Part shown: piece after piece, positions 19,760 to 28,693 of the stretch | How positions within the stretch are numbered: the stretch's first letter is position 1 | Layout of the letters: each line of letters opens with the position of its first letter | DNA from: Hydrogenophaga pseudoflava NBRC 102511 | GTDB lineage: Bacteria > Pseudomonadota > Gammaproteobacteria > Burkholderiales > Burkholderiaceae_C | Reading direction: 5' to 3' | NCBI RefSeq assembly: GCF_001592285.1 | Contig: NZ_BCWQ01000012.1 | Coordinates: 1-64,000, forward strand | DNA: 64,000 bases | Position numbers and translations under genes: made by a program | The notes under the pieces: model-generated | The model's input: only the letters and a program-made list of their open reading frames with translations | What the model was told of the DNA's origin: nothing | Databases searched by the model: none

Positions 19760-19795
19760 AGCCCGCAATTGTAGTTCACGCCCCTTGACGTGAAT
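19760..19795 (-). promoter_or_regulatory. Candidate promoter for the asd leader
   Basis: A TACAAT -10 box on the minus strand at 19768-19773, only eight bases before the leader ATG; a weak -35-like TTCAC lies about 16 bases further upstream. If used, transcription would start at or within a few bases of the ATG, giving a leaderless or nearly leaderless message. Confidence 0.35.
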
Positions 19796-19806
19796 CTGAC
19801 CGCCGG

Positions 19807-20124
19807 TCAGGCGTTGTGTGGCCGCACCAGATAGATGGCCGTTCCCTGCGACCAGGCCAGCAGCCGGTCGATGTTGGGGTGCTTGCCAGGGTTCGCCATG
19901 GCGTCTGCGGTGTGTTCGCCATACCACTGCAGACCGAGTACCGCGGCTTCGGGCGTGATGGTGCCGCCGTACTGCTTGGCGAGCGCGTGGTAGACCGCCA
20001 GCGAGCCGGTCTGACCAGGCTGGTTGTGGATGCTGGCCACCAGGGCGCCGCTGGCGTCGAGCAGGTCCAGCGACGCAAGGTGGGCGACCGACGGAAGGGA
20101 TCTGAGGCGTTCGGCAAAATTCAT
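19807..20124 (-). CDS. DUF2322 family protein
   Basis: A 105-residue protein beginning MNFAERLRSLPSVAHLASLD with the core HNQPGQTGSLAVYHALAKQY and a C-terminal ANPGKHPNIDRLL. This resembles DUF2322, a small uncharacterised family of beta- and gammaproteobacteria. No signal peptide or membrane helix is visible. The frame continues upstream to 20190, but that would overlap the divergent peptidase gene; the ATG at 20124 is preferred. Function unknown. Confidence 0.7.
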   Translation of the reverse strand: MNFAERLRSLPSVAHLASLDLLDASGALVASIHNQPGQTGSLAVYHALAKQYGGTITPEAAVLGLQWYGEHTADAMANPGKHPNIDRLLAWSQGTAIYLVRPHNA

Positions 20125-20167
20125 GGCTGCATTGTCGCTGTGCCACCGCACCACAGAAAGTCCGTCC

Positions 20168-21106
20168 ATGACGTCTTCAGAGGCCACCACATCCTTCTAT
20201 CCCATCGGAACGCCGGGCAAGCCCTGGGGCCCGGAAGAGCGGGCCCTCTGGCGCTCGCGCCAGCGGCGACAGCGCTCCCACCGCGACGACGTGGTGGCGG
20301 CGGTGGACCGGTTGCGCGGTCATTTCGACGTGCAGACCTATGGAGAGGTGGAGTCCGGCGACGGGCGTCTGCCGTTGCTGGCCGTTCGCAGTCGGGGGTG
20401 GGGCAGCGACTTGCCGGTCGTCCTGGTCACCGGCGGTGTGCATGGCTACGAGACCAGTGGCGTTCATGGCGCCCTGCAGTTCCTGGCGCAGGATGCCGCG
20501 GCGTTCAGTGACCGGGTCAACCTGCTGGTGGTGCCTTGCGTCAGTCCATGGGCCTATGAGCGCGTCCAGCGCTGGAACCACGATGCCGTCGACCCCAACC
20601 GCTCGTTCCGCGAGCCGAGCCCGGCGCCCGAGTCGGCGGCGCTGATGCGTCTGGTCGCGCCGTTCAAAGGGCGGTTCATCGCTCACATCGACCTGCACGA
20701 AACCACCGACAGCGACGAATCCGAGTTCCGGCCGGCCAAGGCGGCCCGCGACGGCGAGGCCTTCGAACCCGGCACGATTCCCGATGGCTTCTATCTGGTG
20801 GACGACACCGAGAACCCCCAACCCGGGTTCCAGCAGGCCATCATCGACGAGGTCTCCAGGGTCACGCACATCGCGCCCGCAGATGCGGCTGGTGGCATCA
20901 TCGGCTCGCCCTTGGTGGCGCCCGGTGTGATCCGGTATCCGTTGCGCGAGCTTGGCCTGTGCGCCAGCATCACGGGCGCGCGCTACACCACGACCACCGA
21001 GGTGTACCCGGACAGCCCGCGGGCGACACCGTCCCAATGCAATCTGGCGCAGACCACGGCAGTGCGCGCAGCGATCAGCTTCGCACTCGCCAGCCGGGGT
21101 GGCTAA
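20168..21106 (+). CDS. M14-family zinc metallopeptidase
   Basis: A 312-residue cytoplasmic protein with a zinc-carboxypeptidase pattern: His92 and Glu95 in TGGVHGYETSG, the substrate-binding DPNRSF near 142-147, a second zinc His in HIDLHET (about 173-179) and a possible catalytic Glu in TTTTEVYP. It resembles the succinylglutamate desuccinylase/aspartoacylase side of family M14. The substrate is not evident. The start at 20168 lies 43 bases from the divergent DUF2322 start. The 3' end overlaps the convergent next gene by four bases. Confidence 0.8.
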   Translation: MTSSEATTSFYPIGTPGKPWGPEERALWRSRQRRQRSHRDDVVAAVDRLRGHFDVQTYGEVESGDGRLPLLAVRSRGWGSDLPVVLVTGGVHGYETSGVHGALQFLAQDAAAFSDRVNLLVVPCVSPWAYERVQRWNHDAVDPNRSFREPSPAPESAALMRLVAPFKGRFIAHIDLHETTDSDESEFRPAKAARDGEAFEPGTIPDGFYLVDDTENPQPGFQQAIIDEVSRVTHIAPADAAGGIIGSPLVAPGVIRYPLRELGLCASITGARYTTTTEVYPDSPRATPSQCNLAQTTAVRAAISFALASRGG

Positions 21107-21762
21107 CCGTCGATCTCCACCGCTTCCACCTCGATCACGCCCTCGAACAGGTCGATGGCCGTGGCTGCGACCTGTGCGGTGTCGTAGTACGCGTAGGCCC
21201 CCATGCCGACAGCGCCGACCACCGGAATCCAGCGCGCCACGCCTCTGCCCGCGGCCTTCTGTGCCAGCCTGGCGCCGATCCGCCGCGTGATCGTGCGGAT
21301 CAGCACCGGCGAGGCGCGCCGCACCAGCGTGCGCTGGCCGACACGGACCACCAGGTCGCGCACCCCTTGCGCCGCTGTGTGCTGGAACAGGCAGTACACC
21401 ACCTGCTCGGGCGTGAGCGTGGCGTGTTTGCCGTAGAGCGCTGCGATGTCGGCCACCATCTGCCGCTGGATCTTCCAGACGCCCATCATCTCCGGCAGGA
21501 TGGTCAGCCAGCCCACCACGCCGGGTGGCAGCGCCAGCGCGCCTGCGGCCAGCGCGGCCTTGGCCGCCGCAGCGTTGGCCGCCTTGCGGGCGTCGTCCAT
21601 GGGTGCGCTGCTCACCGGCTCCCGGGAGGAGGGCACCTTGCCGATCAGCGACAGCAGCGCCCGACCGATGGGCGAAGCGTCCGGAATGCTGGCGGGTTCC
21701 GCGTCGATGGCTTTTCGGGGGCGTCGGGTCATGGCGGGAGCGGGTGGGTTGGCGGCGGGCAT
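21103..21762 (-). CDS. EcsC-like protein
   Basis: About 219 residues. The central part is hydrophobic (AAAKAALAAGALALPPGVVGWLTILPEMM) and followed by a segment with IPVVGAVGMGAYAYYDT, a pattern seen in EcsC-family proteins, named after a Bacillus ABC-transporter operon product. The function is unknown. The start is uncertain: ATG at 21762 (MPAANPP) or at 21732 (MTRRPRK); the only good ribosome site (GGAGG) is too far upstream for either. It overlaps the end of the peptidase gene head to head. Confidence 0.65.
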   Translation of the reverse strand: MPAANPPAPAMTRRPRKAIDAEPASIPDASPIGRALLSLIGKVPSSREPVSSAPMDDARKAANAAAAKAALAAGALALPPGVVGWLTILPEMMGVWKIQRQMVADIAALYGKHATLTPEQVVYCLFQHTAAQGVRDLVVRVGQRTLVRRASPVLIRTITRRIGARLAQKAAGRGVARWIPVVGAVGMGAYAYYDTAQVAATAIDLFEGVIEVEAVEIDG

Positions 21763-21901
21763 GAACTGTGAATCAAGTGTCCTCCGTTTTGCGGCTGGTG
21801 CACAGGGCGAGTGAATAAGCGGGTTTTCGCCGCGCTGATCCGGACTTAGGCTTGGGCGCTTGCTTCGTATCCTGCAAGTGATATTCCCTCCGGAGCCCCC
21901 C

Positions 21902-22861
21902 ATGAGCCTGAGTACCACGCTGCACGACGTCAACGAGCGCGCGCAGCTCACCAGCAACAACCAGTTCGAGCTGATGCTGTTTCGCCTGGGCGAGGCGCCC
22001 GGCAGCGACCGCCGCGAGCTGTTCGGCATCAACGTCTTCAAGGTGCGCGAAATCCTGGTCATGCCCAAGATCACGGGCATCGCCAACGCACCGCCACAGG
22101 TGCTGGGCGTGGCCAACATCCGTGGCCAGATCATTCCTGTGATCGACCTGCCCGCCATGGTCGGCTGCACGCCCAAGCGCGGGCACAGCATCCTGATGGT
22201 CACCGAGTACGCCCGCACCACCCAGGCCTTTGCCGTGGAGGAAGTGGATGAGATCGTGCGGCTGGAGTGGAGCGACGTGCTGGCCGCCGAAGGCAATGGC
22301 GGTGACCTGGTGACCAGCATTGCCAAGCTGGCGGGCGAGAACGGCAGCACGCGTCTGGTGCAGGTGCTGGACGTGGAGCAGATTCTGCGCAGCGTGATGC
22401 CGGCAGCTGCCAACGAGACCGCCCTCGACGCCGTGGGCGACCAGGTGGTCCTGCCCCCCGGTTCGATCGTGCTGGCCGCCGACGATTCGCCGGTCGCGCG
22501 CATGCTGATCGAGCAGGGGCTGGGTGCCATGGGGGTGAGCTTTGTCATGACCAAGACCGGGCAGGAGGCCTGGGACCGGCTGCAGTCGATCGACGACGAA
22601 GCCCGCGCCGAGGGTCGTTCGGCCGCCGACCGTGTGGCCCTGGTGCTGACCGACCTGGAGATGCCGGTCATGGACGGCTTCACACTCACGCGCAACATCA
22701 AGCAGGACCCGCGTTTCAAGTCCATCCCGGTGGTCATCCATTCCTCCCTCACCGGTTCGACCAACGAGGCCCATGTGCAGTCCGTGGGCGCTGACGCCTA
22801 CGTGGCCAAGTTCGTGGCTTCGGAGCTGGCGTCGGCCCTGAGGAAGGTGCTCGTGCACTGA
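21902..22861 (+). CDS. cheV: Chemotaxis protein CheV (CheW domain plus receiver)
   Basis: A 319-residue scaffold that couples chemoreceptors to CheA. The N-terminal CheW-like domain (about 15-170) contains FGINVFKVREILVMP and GVANIRGQIIPVIDLP. The C-terminal receiver has LVLTDLEMPVMDGFTL with the phosphoryl Asp and HSSLTG and VAKF for the conserved Ser and Lys. GGAG lies nine bases before the ATG. No other chemotaxis gene is adjacent. It converges with a PAS histidine kinase with 20 bases between the stops. Confidence 0.94.
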   Translation: MSLSTTLHDVNERAQLTSNNQFELMLFRLGEAPGSDRRELFGINVFKVREILVMPKITGIANAPPQVLGVANIRGQIIPVIDLPAMVGCTPKRGHSILMVTEYARTTQAFAVEEVDEIVRLEWSDVLAAEGNGGDLVTSIAKLAGENGSTRLVQVLDVEQILRSVMPAAANETALDAVGDQVVLPPGSIVLAADDSPVARMLIEQGLGAMGVSFVMTKTGQEAWDRLQSIDDEARAEGRSAADRVALVLTDLEMPVMDGFTLTRNIKQDPRFKSIPVVIHSSLTGSTNEAHVQSVGADAYVAKFVASELASALRKVLVH

Positions 22862-22881
22862 GCACCCCGGTTCCGGGCGAT

Positions 22882-24429
22882 TCAGAGTCCCCGGGGCGCC
22901 TGGGCCTGCACGCAGGGCAGGCAGAAGCGGAAGAGTGCACCCTGGCCGATCTCGGCCTGTCCGTTGATCGAGCCCCCGTGGCGCTGCAGGATGCGCTGCA
23001 CGATTGCCAGCCCGATGCCCGTGCCCTCGAACTCGTGCGGACGGTGCAGCCGCTGGAAGGGCTGGAACAGCTGGTCGGCGTACTGCATGTCGAACCCGGC
23101 GCCGTTGTCCTGCAGCTCGAACCAGCACATGCGGTCGATCTCGCCGCTGCCACTCAGTTCGATCACCGCCATGTCCCGCCGCGCGGTGTACTTCCATGCG
23201 TTGCCCAGCAGGTTCTGCAGCACCAGCCGCAGCAGCCCCGGATCGGCCTGCACCCACAACCCGGGCACGATGCGCCAGTCGGCCTGACGGTCCGGGTCGG
23301 CCCGCTGCAGCTCGTTGGCGACCCCCTGCGCCATGGCGCTCAGGTTCACCTGCTGCAGGTCCAGATCCCCCCGGCTGTGCTGGGCCATGGACAGCAGATC
23401 GGTGATCAGCGAGCCCATGCGGCCGGCGTTGAACTGGATGCGCTGGAGCGAAGTGCGGCCCTGCTCGCTGAGCTTCTCCGCCTCGGTCTCCAGCAGCAGC
23501 GTGGAAAAGCCCTGGATGCTGCGCAGCGGCGTGCGCAGGTCGTGCGACACCGAGTAGGTGAACGACTCCAGCTCCTTGTTGAGGTCCTGCAGCGCCCGTG
23601 TGCGCTCGGTCACCCGCTGGTCCAGCTCGGCGTTCAGTCGCTCCAGGGCCTGCTGGGCTTCGCGCAGCTCGGTGACGTCGGTGTAGGTGGTGACAAAGCC
23701 GCGGATCTGCCCGTCGATGCTCAGGGCGCTGCCCACGATCTCCAGCGTGCGCCCGTTCGGGCGCTGGCGGATCAGCCGGTGCGGCAGGAACTGGCGCGCC
23801 AGCGCAGCCGCTTCGACCACCTTGGCCTCCACGTCCACTTCACCGTACTCGCCGCGCTGGGCGTTGCTGCGGGCCACATCCTCGAAGGTCACCCCCGGTT
23901 TCATCAGACCCTCGGGGAGGTCCAGCAGCTGCTCGAAACTGCGGTTCCACAGCCGTATCACCAGGTGCTCGTCGATCACCGTCACACCCTGCGGCAGCGC
24001 GTTGATCACGGCGTCCAGATAGACCGCCAGGCGGCGGGATTCCTGCTCGGAGCGCTTGCGTTCGGTGACGTCGGTGTAGATCGAGACGAATCCGCCGGTG
24101 GGTAAGGGGGTACCGCGAATTTCGATCACGGTGCCGTCGGGCCGCTGGCGTTCGAACACATGCGGTTGCAGTGACCTGGCGCGATCACTCACCGCCTGTG
24201 CCTGCTGTTCGGGGTCGCCTGGTCCGTATTCACCCCGCCGTGCGTTGAACAGGGCAAAGTCGTACAGCGTGGGCATGCCGTGGGCGAACAGCTCGTCCGG
24301 AAAATCCAGCAGCTTGCGCGCCTGCTGGTTGTAGGCCACCAGACGCTGCCCGGCATCGAACATCGTGACTCCGCTGGGCAGGTGGTCGATGATGCTTTGC
24401 AGAACGGTGTGGTGGAGGGTGGACAGCAT
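22882..24429 (-). CDS. Soluble PAS-PAS sensor histidine kinase
   Basis: 515 residues with no membrane helix. Two PAS domains of the short PAS-7 type lie at about 15-120 and 135-250 (SGVTMFDAGQRLVAYN and QGVTVIDEHLVIRLWN), each ending in a TDVTE motif. A coiled coil leads to the HisKA box VSHDLRTPLRSIQGF and a HATPase with NLLGNAWKYT, DNGAGF and GTGIGLAI. The phosphorylatable His and the ATP-binding boxes are intact. No response-regulator gene is beside it, so its partner is unknown; the convergent neighbour is cheV. Confidence 0.9.
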   Translation of the reverse strand: MLSTLHHTVLQSIIDHLPSGVTMFDAGQRLVAYNQQARKLLDFPDELFAHGMPTLYDFALFNARRGEYGPGDPEQQAQAVSDRARSLQPHVFERQRPDGTVIEIRGTPLPTGGFVSIYTDVTERKRSEQESRRLAVYLDAVINALPQGVTVIDEHLVIRLWNRSFEQLLDLPEGLMKPGVTFEDVARSNAQRGEYGEVDVEAKVVEAAALARQFLPHRLIRQRPNGRTLEIVGSALSIDGQIRGFVTTYTDVTELREAQQALERLNAELDQRVTERTRALQDLNKELESFTYSVSHDLRTPLRSIQGFSTLLLETEAEKLSEQGRTSLQRIQFNAGRMGSLITDLLSMAQHSRGDLDLQQVNLSAMAQGVANELQRADPDRQADWRIVPGLWVQADPGLLRLVLQNLLGNAWKYTARRDMAVIELSGSGEIDRMCWFELQDNGAGFDMQYADQLFQPFQRLHRPHEFEGTGIGLAIVQRILQRHGGSINGQAEIGQGALFRFCLPCVQAQAPRGL

Positions 24430-24558
24430 GGACCCGGGAGTCTGGTCAGGTCGGTGGCGGATCTTCCCGGAGCAGGCTATCACAGGGCCTCTGCGCTTGC
24501 CACACCTCTTTGGGGTTGTGCCATGGCAGGGTTTCTGCCGCTGGACTAGCATGGGCTC

Positions 24559-25383
24559 ATGAGCACCAACACCCCTTACATCCCCCCCGCTGTCTGGACC
24601 TGGGACCAGGCCAATGGCGGTCAGTTCGCCAACATCAACCGCCCCATCGCCGGCCCCACGCACGACAAGGCCCTGCCGGTGGGCAAACACCCGCTGCAGC
24701 TGTATTCGATGGCCACGCCCAACGGCGTGAAAGTGACCGTGATGCTCGAAGAGCTGCTGGCTCTGGGCCACAGCGGCGCCGAATACGACGCCTGGCTGAT
24801 CAAGATCAGCGAGGGCGACCAGTTCTCCAGCGGCTTCGTCGAGGTCAACCCCAACTCCAAGATCCCGGCCCTGCTGGACCGCAGCACCGAACCGCCGACG
24901 CGCGTGTTCGAGTCTGGCTCCATCCTGCTGTACCTGGCCGAGAAGTTCGGTGCCTTCCTGCCCAAGGCGCACGGGCCGCGCACCGAGGCGCTGAACTGGC
25001 TGTTCTGGCAGATGGGCTCTGCCCCCTACCTGGGCGGCGGTTTCGGGCACTTCTACGCCTACGCGCCCGAGAAGTTCGAGTACCCCATCAACCGCTTCGC
25101 CATGGAGACCAAGCGCCAGCTCGACGTGCTCAACCGCCACCTGGCCACGCACACCTTCATGGCGGGTGACGAATACAGCATCGCCGACATCGCCATCTAT
25201 CCGTGGTACGGCGCCCTGGTCGAGGGCAAGATCTACAACGCGGGCGAGTTCCTCTCGGTGCACGAGTACACGCACGTGCTGCGCTGGGCGCAGACCATCG
25301 GCGAACGCCCGGCCGTGCAGCGTGGCCGCCGCATCAACCGCGTGTGGGGCGACGAGGCAGGGCAGGTGCCCGAGCGGCACTGA
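24559..25383 (+). CDS. yghU: Glutathione S-transferase family protein YghU
   Basis: 274 residues, starting MSTNTPYIPPAVWTWDQANG with the thioredoxin-fold domain from about 45 (LQLYSMATPNGVKVTVMLEE) and the helical GST domain after about 135. Length and sequence fit YghU, a glutathione transferase-like protein with disulfide-reductase activity toward glutathionylated substrates. It stands alone, divergent from the PAS kinase, so no pathway can be read from the context. Confidence 0.92.
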   Translation: MSTNTPYIPPAVWTWDQANGGQFANINRPIAGPTHDKALPVGKHPLQLYSMATPNGVKVTVMLEELLALGHSGAEYDAWLIKISEGDQFSSGFVEVNPNSKIPALLDRSTEPPTRVFESGSILLYLAEKFGAFLPKAHGPRTEALNWLFWQMGSAPYLGGGFGHFYAYAPEKFEYPINRFAMETKRQLDVLNRHLATHTFMAGDEYSIADIAIYPWYGALVEGKIYNAGEFLSVHEYTHVLRWAQTIGERPAVQRGRRINRVWGDEAGQVPERH

Positions 25384-25410
25384 AGCGGCCCCGCCAGCGG
25401 TGCTTCGGAG

Positions 25411-25815
25411 TCAACGCGCGGCGTCGACCGGCGTCGGGGCGGGCACCGTCACCGTGAGCTCGCGCAACACACCGCCGCTGGCCACATCACCCTGCACCCG
25501 GCCTTCGCCCCGCACCATGCGTTCGCACATGTCGCGCTCGGTGCCCGCCGGGTGCACCTGGCAGCGCACCAGGGCGTTGCGGGTCAGCGTGGCGGCATCG
25601 GGTGTGGGCGCACGCTGACCCTGCAGCGCCTCCTGGCGCACCGCTCCGGCTTCGCGCAGGCAGTCCTGCCGCGCCACGGGATCGGTGAGCAACAGGCAGG
25701 CCTGGCGGTCGGCCTGGTATTGCGCCTGCACGGACGGCCGGTCGCCCGCGGCCCACGCAGGGACGAGGGATCCACAGAGGGCGACGGAGAAAACGCTGCA
25801 AGCCAGTGCATTCAT
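25411..25815 (-). CDS. Small exported protein of unknown function
   Basis: 134 residues with a clear signal peptide (MNALACSVFSVALCGSLVPAWA, cleavage near AWA-AG). The mature part has four Cys (CLLL, CLREA, CQVHP, CERM), spaced to allow two disulfides, and a helical segment rich in Gln and Arg. No family is recognised with certainty; proteins of this shape are common in Comamonadaceae. It ends 27 bases from the convergent yghU stop. Confidence 0.7.
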   Translation of the reverse strand: MNALACSVFSVALCGSLVPAWAAGDRPSVQAQYQADRQACLLLTDPVARQDCLREAGAVRQEALQGQRAPTPDAATLTRNALVRCQVHPAGTERDMCERMVRGEGRVQGDVASGGVLRELTVTVPAPTPVDAAR

Positions 25816-25910
25816 GGTGGGTCTCCTGTGATGGTGGACCGATCATCCCTGAACCCGCAGAGCCCGCGCGTCCGACGAAGCCTGAGGCGCGTGTAGGACA
25901 AAGCCGCAGG

Positions 25911-26732
25911 TCAGCAGGCAAACACGCTCAGGTACAGGGGCGTGGCGTTGTTCACGGGCCTCAGCGGCAGCCGGGTGCCGCCGGTGGAGAGGATGCTGGC
26001 CAGCTCTTCGGCGGCGCGGGCTTCCGTGGCGGTTTCATATCGCACCTCGCTGCGGGTGATGCCATAGCCCGGACTGGCGTTGATGGACGGCGCCAGTTCC
26101 CTGACCCGCACCTGTATGCCAGCGATGCGTTCCCTGAGCGTTTTCTGGACCCACTGGGCCTTGCTTTCATTGGCGGCCGCCGAGACCCCGGCGCAGTAGA
26201 AGACATCCACCCGGTATGCAGCCAGGGGACTCTCCCGTGCAAGGGGCTTTTCCGCCCGCCGCAGCACGTCGGCTTCCAGTGCCTTCTGCTCGGTCCTGAA
26301 AGTCGCTTCCTTGTTGGCGGCCTCGATCAGCTCCTGCTGCTTGGCCGGCGGCGCGCCCAGGGACAGCGCGCGGATCAGGCCCACCCGAAGCTCGGACTCC
26401 ACCGGGTCGTTCGTGGACAGCAGGCTTTCGACCAGCGCGCGCGCCGCCTCGACATGCCGGTCCTCGCCTTTCTGCAGGGAGACCGACACCTTGTCGAACA
26501 ACTGCAGCCGCATCTGCTCGCGCGAGCCGCGCTCCTCGCGCTGATCGCGGTTCGTGGCCAGCAGGGACTGCAGCTTTTCGATGGCCAGCTTCTGCTCGTC
26601 GAAGGCCAGCTTCTGCTGCTGGGAGTTGAAGTTCAGCCAGAAACCCAGTGCCGCCAGCACCATCGTCAGCACCAGATTCAGCTTGACCAGCCAGCCCTCT
26701 TTGGCCGGTGGCTTGTCGTTCGTGTCGCCCAT
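25911..26732 (-). CDS. Membrane-anchored coiled-coil protein of unknown function
   Basis: 273 residues from the ATG at 26732, which has GGAGG six bases upstream; the frame continues upstream without support. One membrane helix (about 14-34) follows a short cytoplasmic tail. Then comes a long charged helix with heptad-like spacing (QQQKLAFDEQKLAIEKLQSLL) and a C-terminal domain (YRVDVFYCAGVSAAANESK onward) that resembles the LytR C-terminal or SPOR-like small domains. The gene is divergent from the DUF2235 gene with 140 bases between them; joint function is possible but unproven. Confidence 0.65.
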   Translation of the reverse strand: MGDTNDKPPAKEGWLVKLNLVLTMVLAALGFWLNFNSQQQKLAFDEQKLAIEKLQSLLATNRDQREERGSREQMRLQLFDKVSVSLQKGEDRHVEAARALVESLLSTNDPVESELRVGLIRALSLGAPPAKQQELIEAANKEATFRTEQKALEADVLRRAEKPLARESPLAAYRVDVFYCAGVSAAANESKAQWVQKTLRERIAGIQVRVRELAPSINASPGYGITRSEVRYETATEARAAEELASILSTGGTRLPLRPVNNATPLYLSVFAC

Positions 26733-26872
26733 GGAAACCTCCGAATGGTTGGTGAGAGGTGCTGCCAAGCTACTCCTCAACGCAGGCCTGCGCCTCCCTC
26801 ATTCAGGGGGGAGTGGCCGGGCATTTTTGGGATCACACTTGCAGCTCCCACGGCTTGTGAAGGAGCAGACCC

Positions 26873-28636
26873 ATGAACGCTTCGACGCCACGCCAGATCG
26901 TGCTCTGCTGCGACGGGACCAACAACAACCTCACTGGCGGCGAGAACGACACCAACGTCGTGCGGCTGTGCCAATTGCTCCGCACCCACGGCGATGAGCA
27001 GCAGCTGGTGTTCTACGACCCCGGCGTCGGCAACCCGGGCGAGCTGCCCGGCGCCACCGTGTGGGACAGCATCAACCGCTACGGCGAGCGGTTGGCCGGC
27101 CTGGCCTTCGGCCGCGGGGTCTACGAGAACATGGCCGAGTGCTACCAGTTCCTCATGTCGAGCTACCAGCCCGGCGACGAGCTCTACGTCTTCGGCTTTT
27201 CGCGCGGGGCCTTCACGGCGCGCAGTGTTGCGGGGCTGGTGAACATGTTCGGCATCCTGCAGCCGCACATGGTCTCGATGGTGCCGTCGCTGCTGCACGT
27301 CTACTTCTCGGACCGCGACAGCCGCGGCGACAGCGCGCGCCGCATCGCCCGGCAGGCCACGCAGCTGTTCGCCGACCCCTTCGAACAGCACGTCAACATC
27401 CACTTCGTGGGCGTCTGGGACACGGTGGCGTCTGTCGGCATGCCGCCGTTTTCCAAACAGTTCACCGCGCGCGCCGACGTGGGCGGCAAGCGCTTCCTCA
27501 ACGTCCGGCAGGCGCTGGCCCTGGACGAATACCGCGCGCAGTTCGCTCCCCGGCAGTACGTCGACCCCAACGGCCAGTACCGGTCCGACCGCGGTCTGCC
27601 CGTGTCGCTGAAACAGCTCTGGTTCTCTGGCGCTCATTGCGACGTGGGGGGCGGCTACACGCCCGACCGACTGGCGCTGGCCGACCGGGCCATGGGGTGG
27701 CTGGTGGGCGAGGCCGTGCAATGCGGCCTTCGCCTGAACGCGGCAGACGGTCAGCCCATGACCGACCAGCAGGTGCTGCAAGCGCTGTACGCCGACCCGT
27801 CCAGCCCCAAACCGCTGGTGCCCGTGGCCCACAGCGAACTGCACCGCACCCCGCTGTGGGCCGTCACCGGCATGGCGGTGCGCACCCCGGGGCTGGTGGA
27901 CGACGGCGCCGGTGGCCGGCAGACCATCCCCGCCGAAGAACACCCCAGCGTGCAGTCCCTTGCCGTGGCCTACCCGAAAGACACCGACTGGGCGCGGCCC
28001 CAGCCCTGGTGGCCCATCCTGGGCTGGGGCCTGGCCTTCCTGGTGCTGTACGGCGGCATCGGGCAGATGCTGCTCAAGGGCGAGTACTACGCGCAGCAGA
28101 ACTTCTGGGCCGACCTGTGGCAGGCGCTCTCCAGCTACCCGGCGTTTCTGGCCACCAACCTGGACTTCGTGCGCTGGCAGATGCTGTGGTTTTACGACGG
28201 TCTCGCCGCCGTTGAGCGGGGCCAGATCTGGGAAGGACTGATCACCGGTCTGCAGCAGGTGAACCTGTTCGGCTCACCGCGCTGGTCGCTGCTGTGGGAC
28301 CTGGGGCTGATCGTGGCCTACGCCCAGGTGCTGTCGCGTTTCTGCGTGGCCGGGTTCGCGCGCGGGGCCGGGCTGCGGCGCGTGGGCCAGCCCGTTTCGC
28401 GCTGGCTCAACCGCCTGGGCTGGGCGCTGCCGCTGATGGTGTTTTCCGACGTCGGCGAAAACCTGTTCACCTGGCTCACGATCACGCTCACCCACAGCGA
28501 ATACTTCTTCGTCGCGGCCTTCACTGGCGTGCTGATGTCGCTGCTGGCGCTGCTGAAGTGGGTCGGGCTGGTGGGGGTGGTGTGGCTGGTTTTGTGGCCG
28601 GGCAGGGCGGGAGGTCGGGGCGCAGGGTGGACCTGA
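26873..28636 (+). CDS. DUF2235 alpha/beta-hydrolase (Tle1-like phospholipase domain) with membrane segments
   Basis: 587 residues. The first 300 match DUF2235, the fold of the type VI secretion phospholipase effectors Tle1. The lipase elbow GFSRG gives Ser110; Asp183 lies in VGVWDTVASVG and His255 in FSGAHCDVGGGY. The N-terminus is IVLCCDGTNNN. The last 240 residues contain several hydrophobic stretches (for example WGLAFLVLYGGIGQMLL and YFFVAAFTGVLMSLLALLKW), so it is probably an inner-membrane protein. No VgrG, Hcp, chaperone adaptor or immunity gene is seen nearby, so a secreted-effector role is not supported. Confidence 0.85.
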   Translation: MNASTPRQIVLCCDGTNNNLTGGENDTNVVRLCQLLRTHGDEQQLVFYDPGVGNPGELPGATVWDSINRYGERLAGLAFGRGVYENMAECYQFLMSSYQPGDELYVFGFSRGAFTARSVAGLVNMFGILQPHMVSMVPSLLHVYFSDRDSRGDSARRIARQATQLFADPFEQHVNIHFVGVWDTVASVGMPPFSKQFTARADVGGKRFLNVRQALALDEYRAQFAPRQYVDPNGQYRSDRGLPVSLKQLWFSGAHCDVGGGYTPDRLALADRAMGWLVGEAVQCGLRLNAADGQPMTDQQVLQALYADPSSPKPLVPVAHSELHRTPLWAVTGMAVRTPGLVDDGAGGRQTIPAEEHPSVQSLAVAYPKDTDWARPQPWWPILGWGLAFLVLYGGIGQMLLKGEYYAQQNFWADLWQALSSYPAFLATNLDFVRWQMLWFYDGLAAVERGQIWEGLITGLQQVNLFGSPRWSLLWDLGLIVAYAQVLSRFCVAGFARGAGLRRVGQPVSRWLNRLGWALPLMVFSDVGENLFTWLTITLTHSEYFFVAAFTGVLMSLLALLKWVGLVGVVWLVLWPGRAGGRGAGWT

Positions 28637-28693
28637 CCCCTCCAGACGCGTAGGATGGTCCGCCTGTCCACCGCTACGGCGCAGATGAGGCCC

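Noticed and set aside
26873-28636. Type VI secretion effector
   Set aside because: The lipase domain fits, but no VgrG, Hcp, PAAR, adaptor or immunity gene is near and the protein has its own membrane helices.
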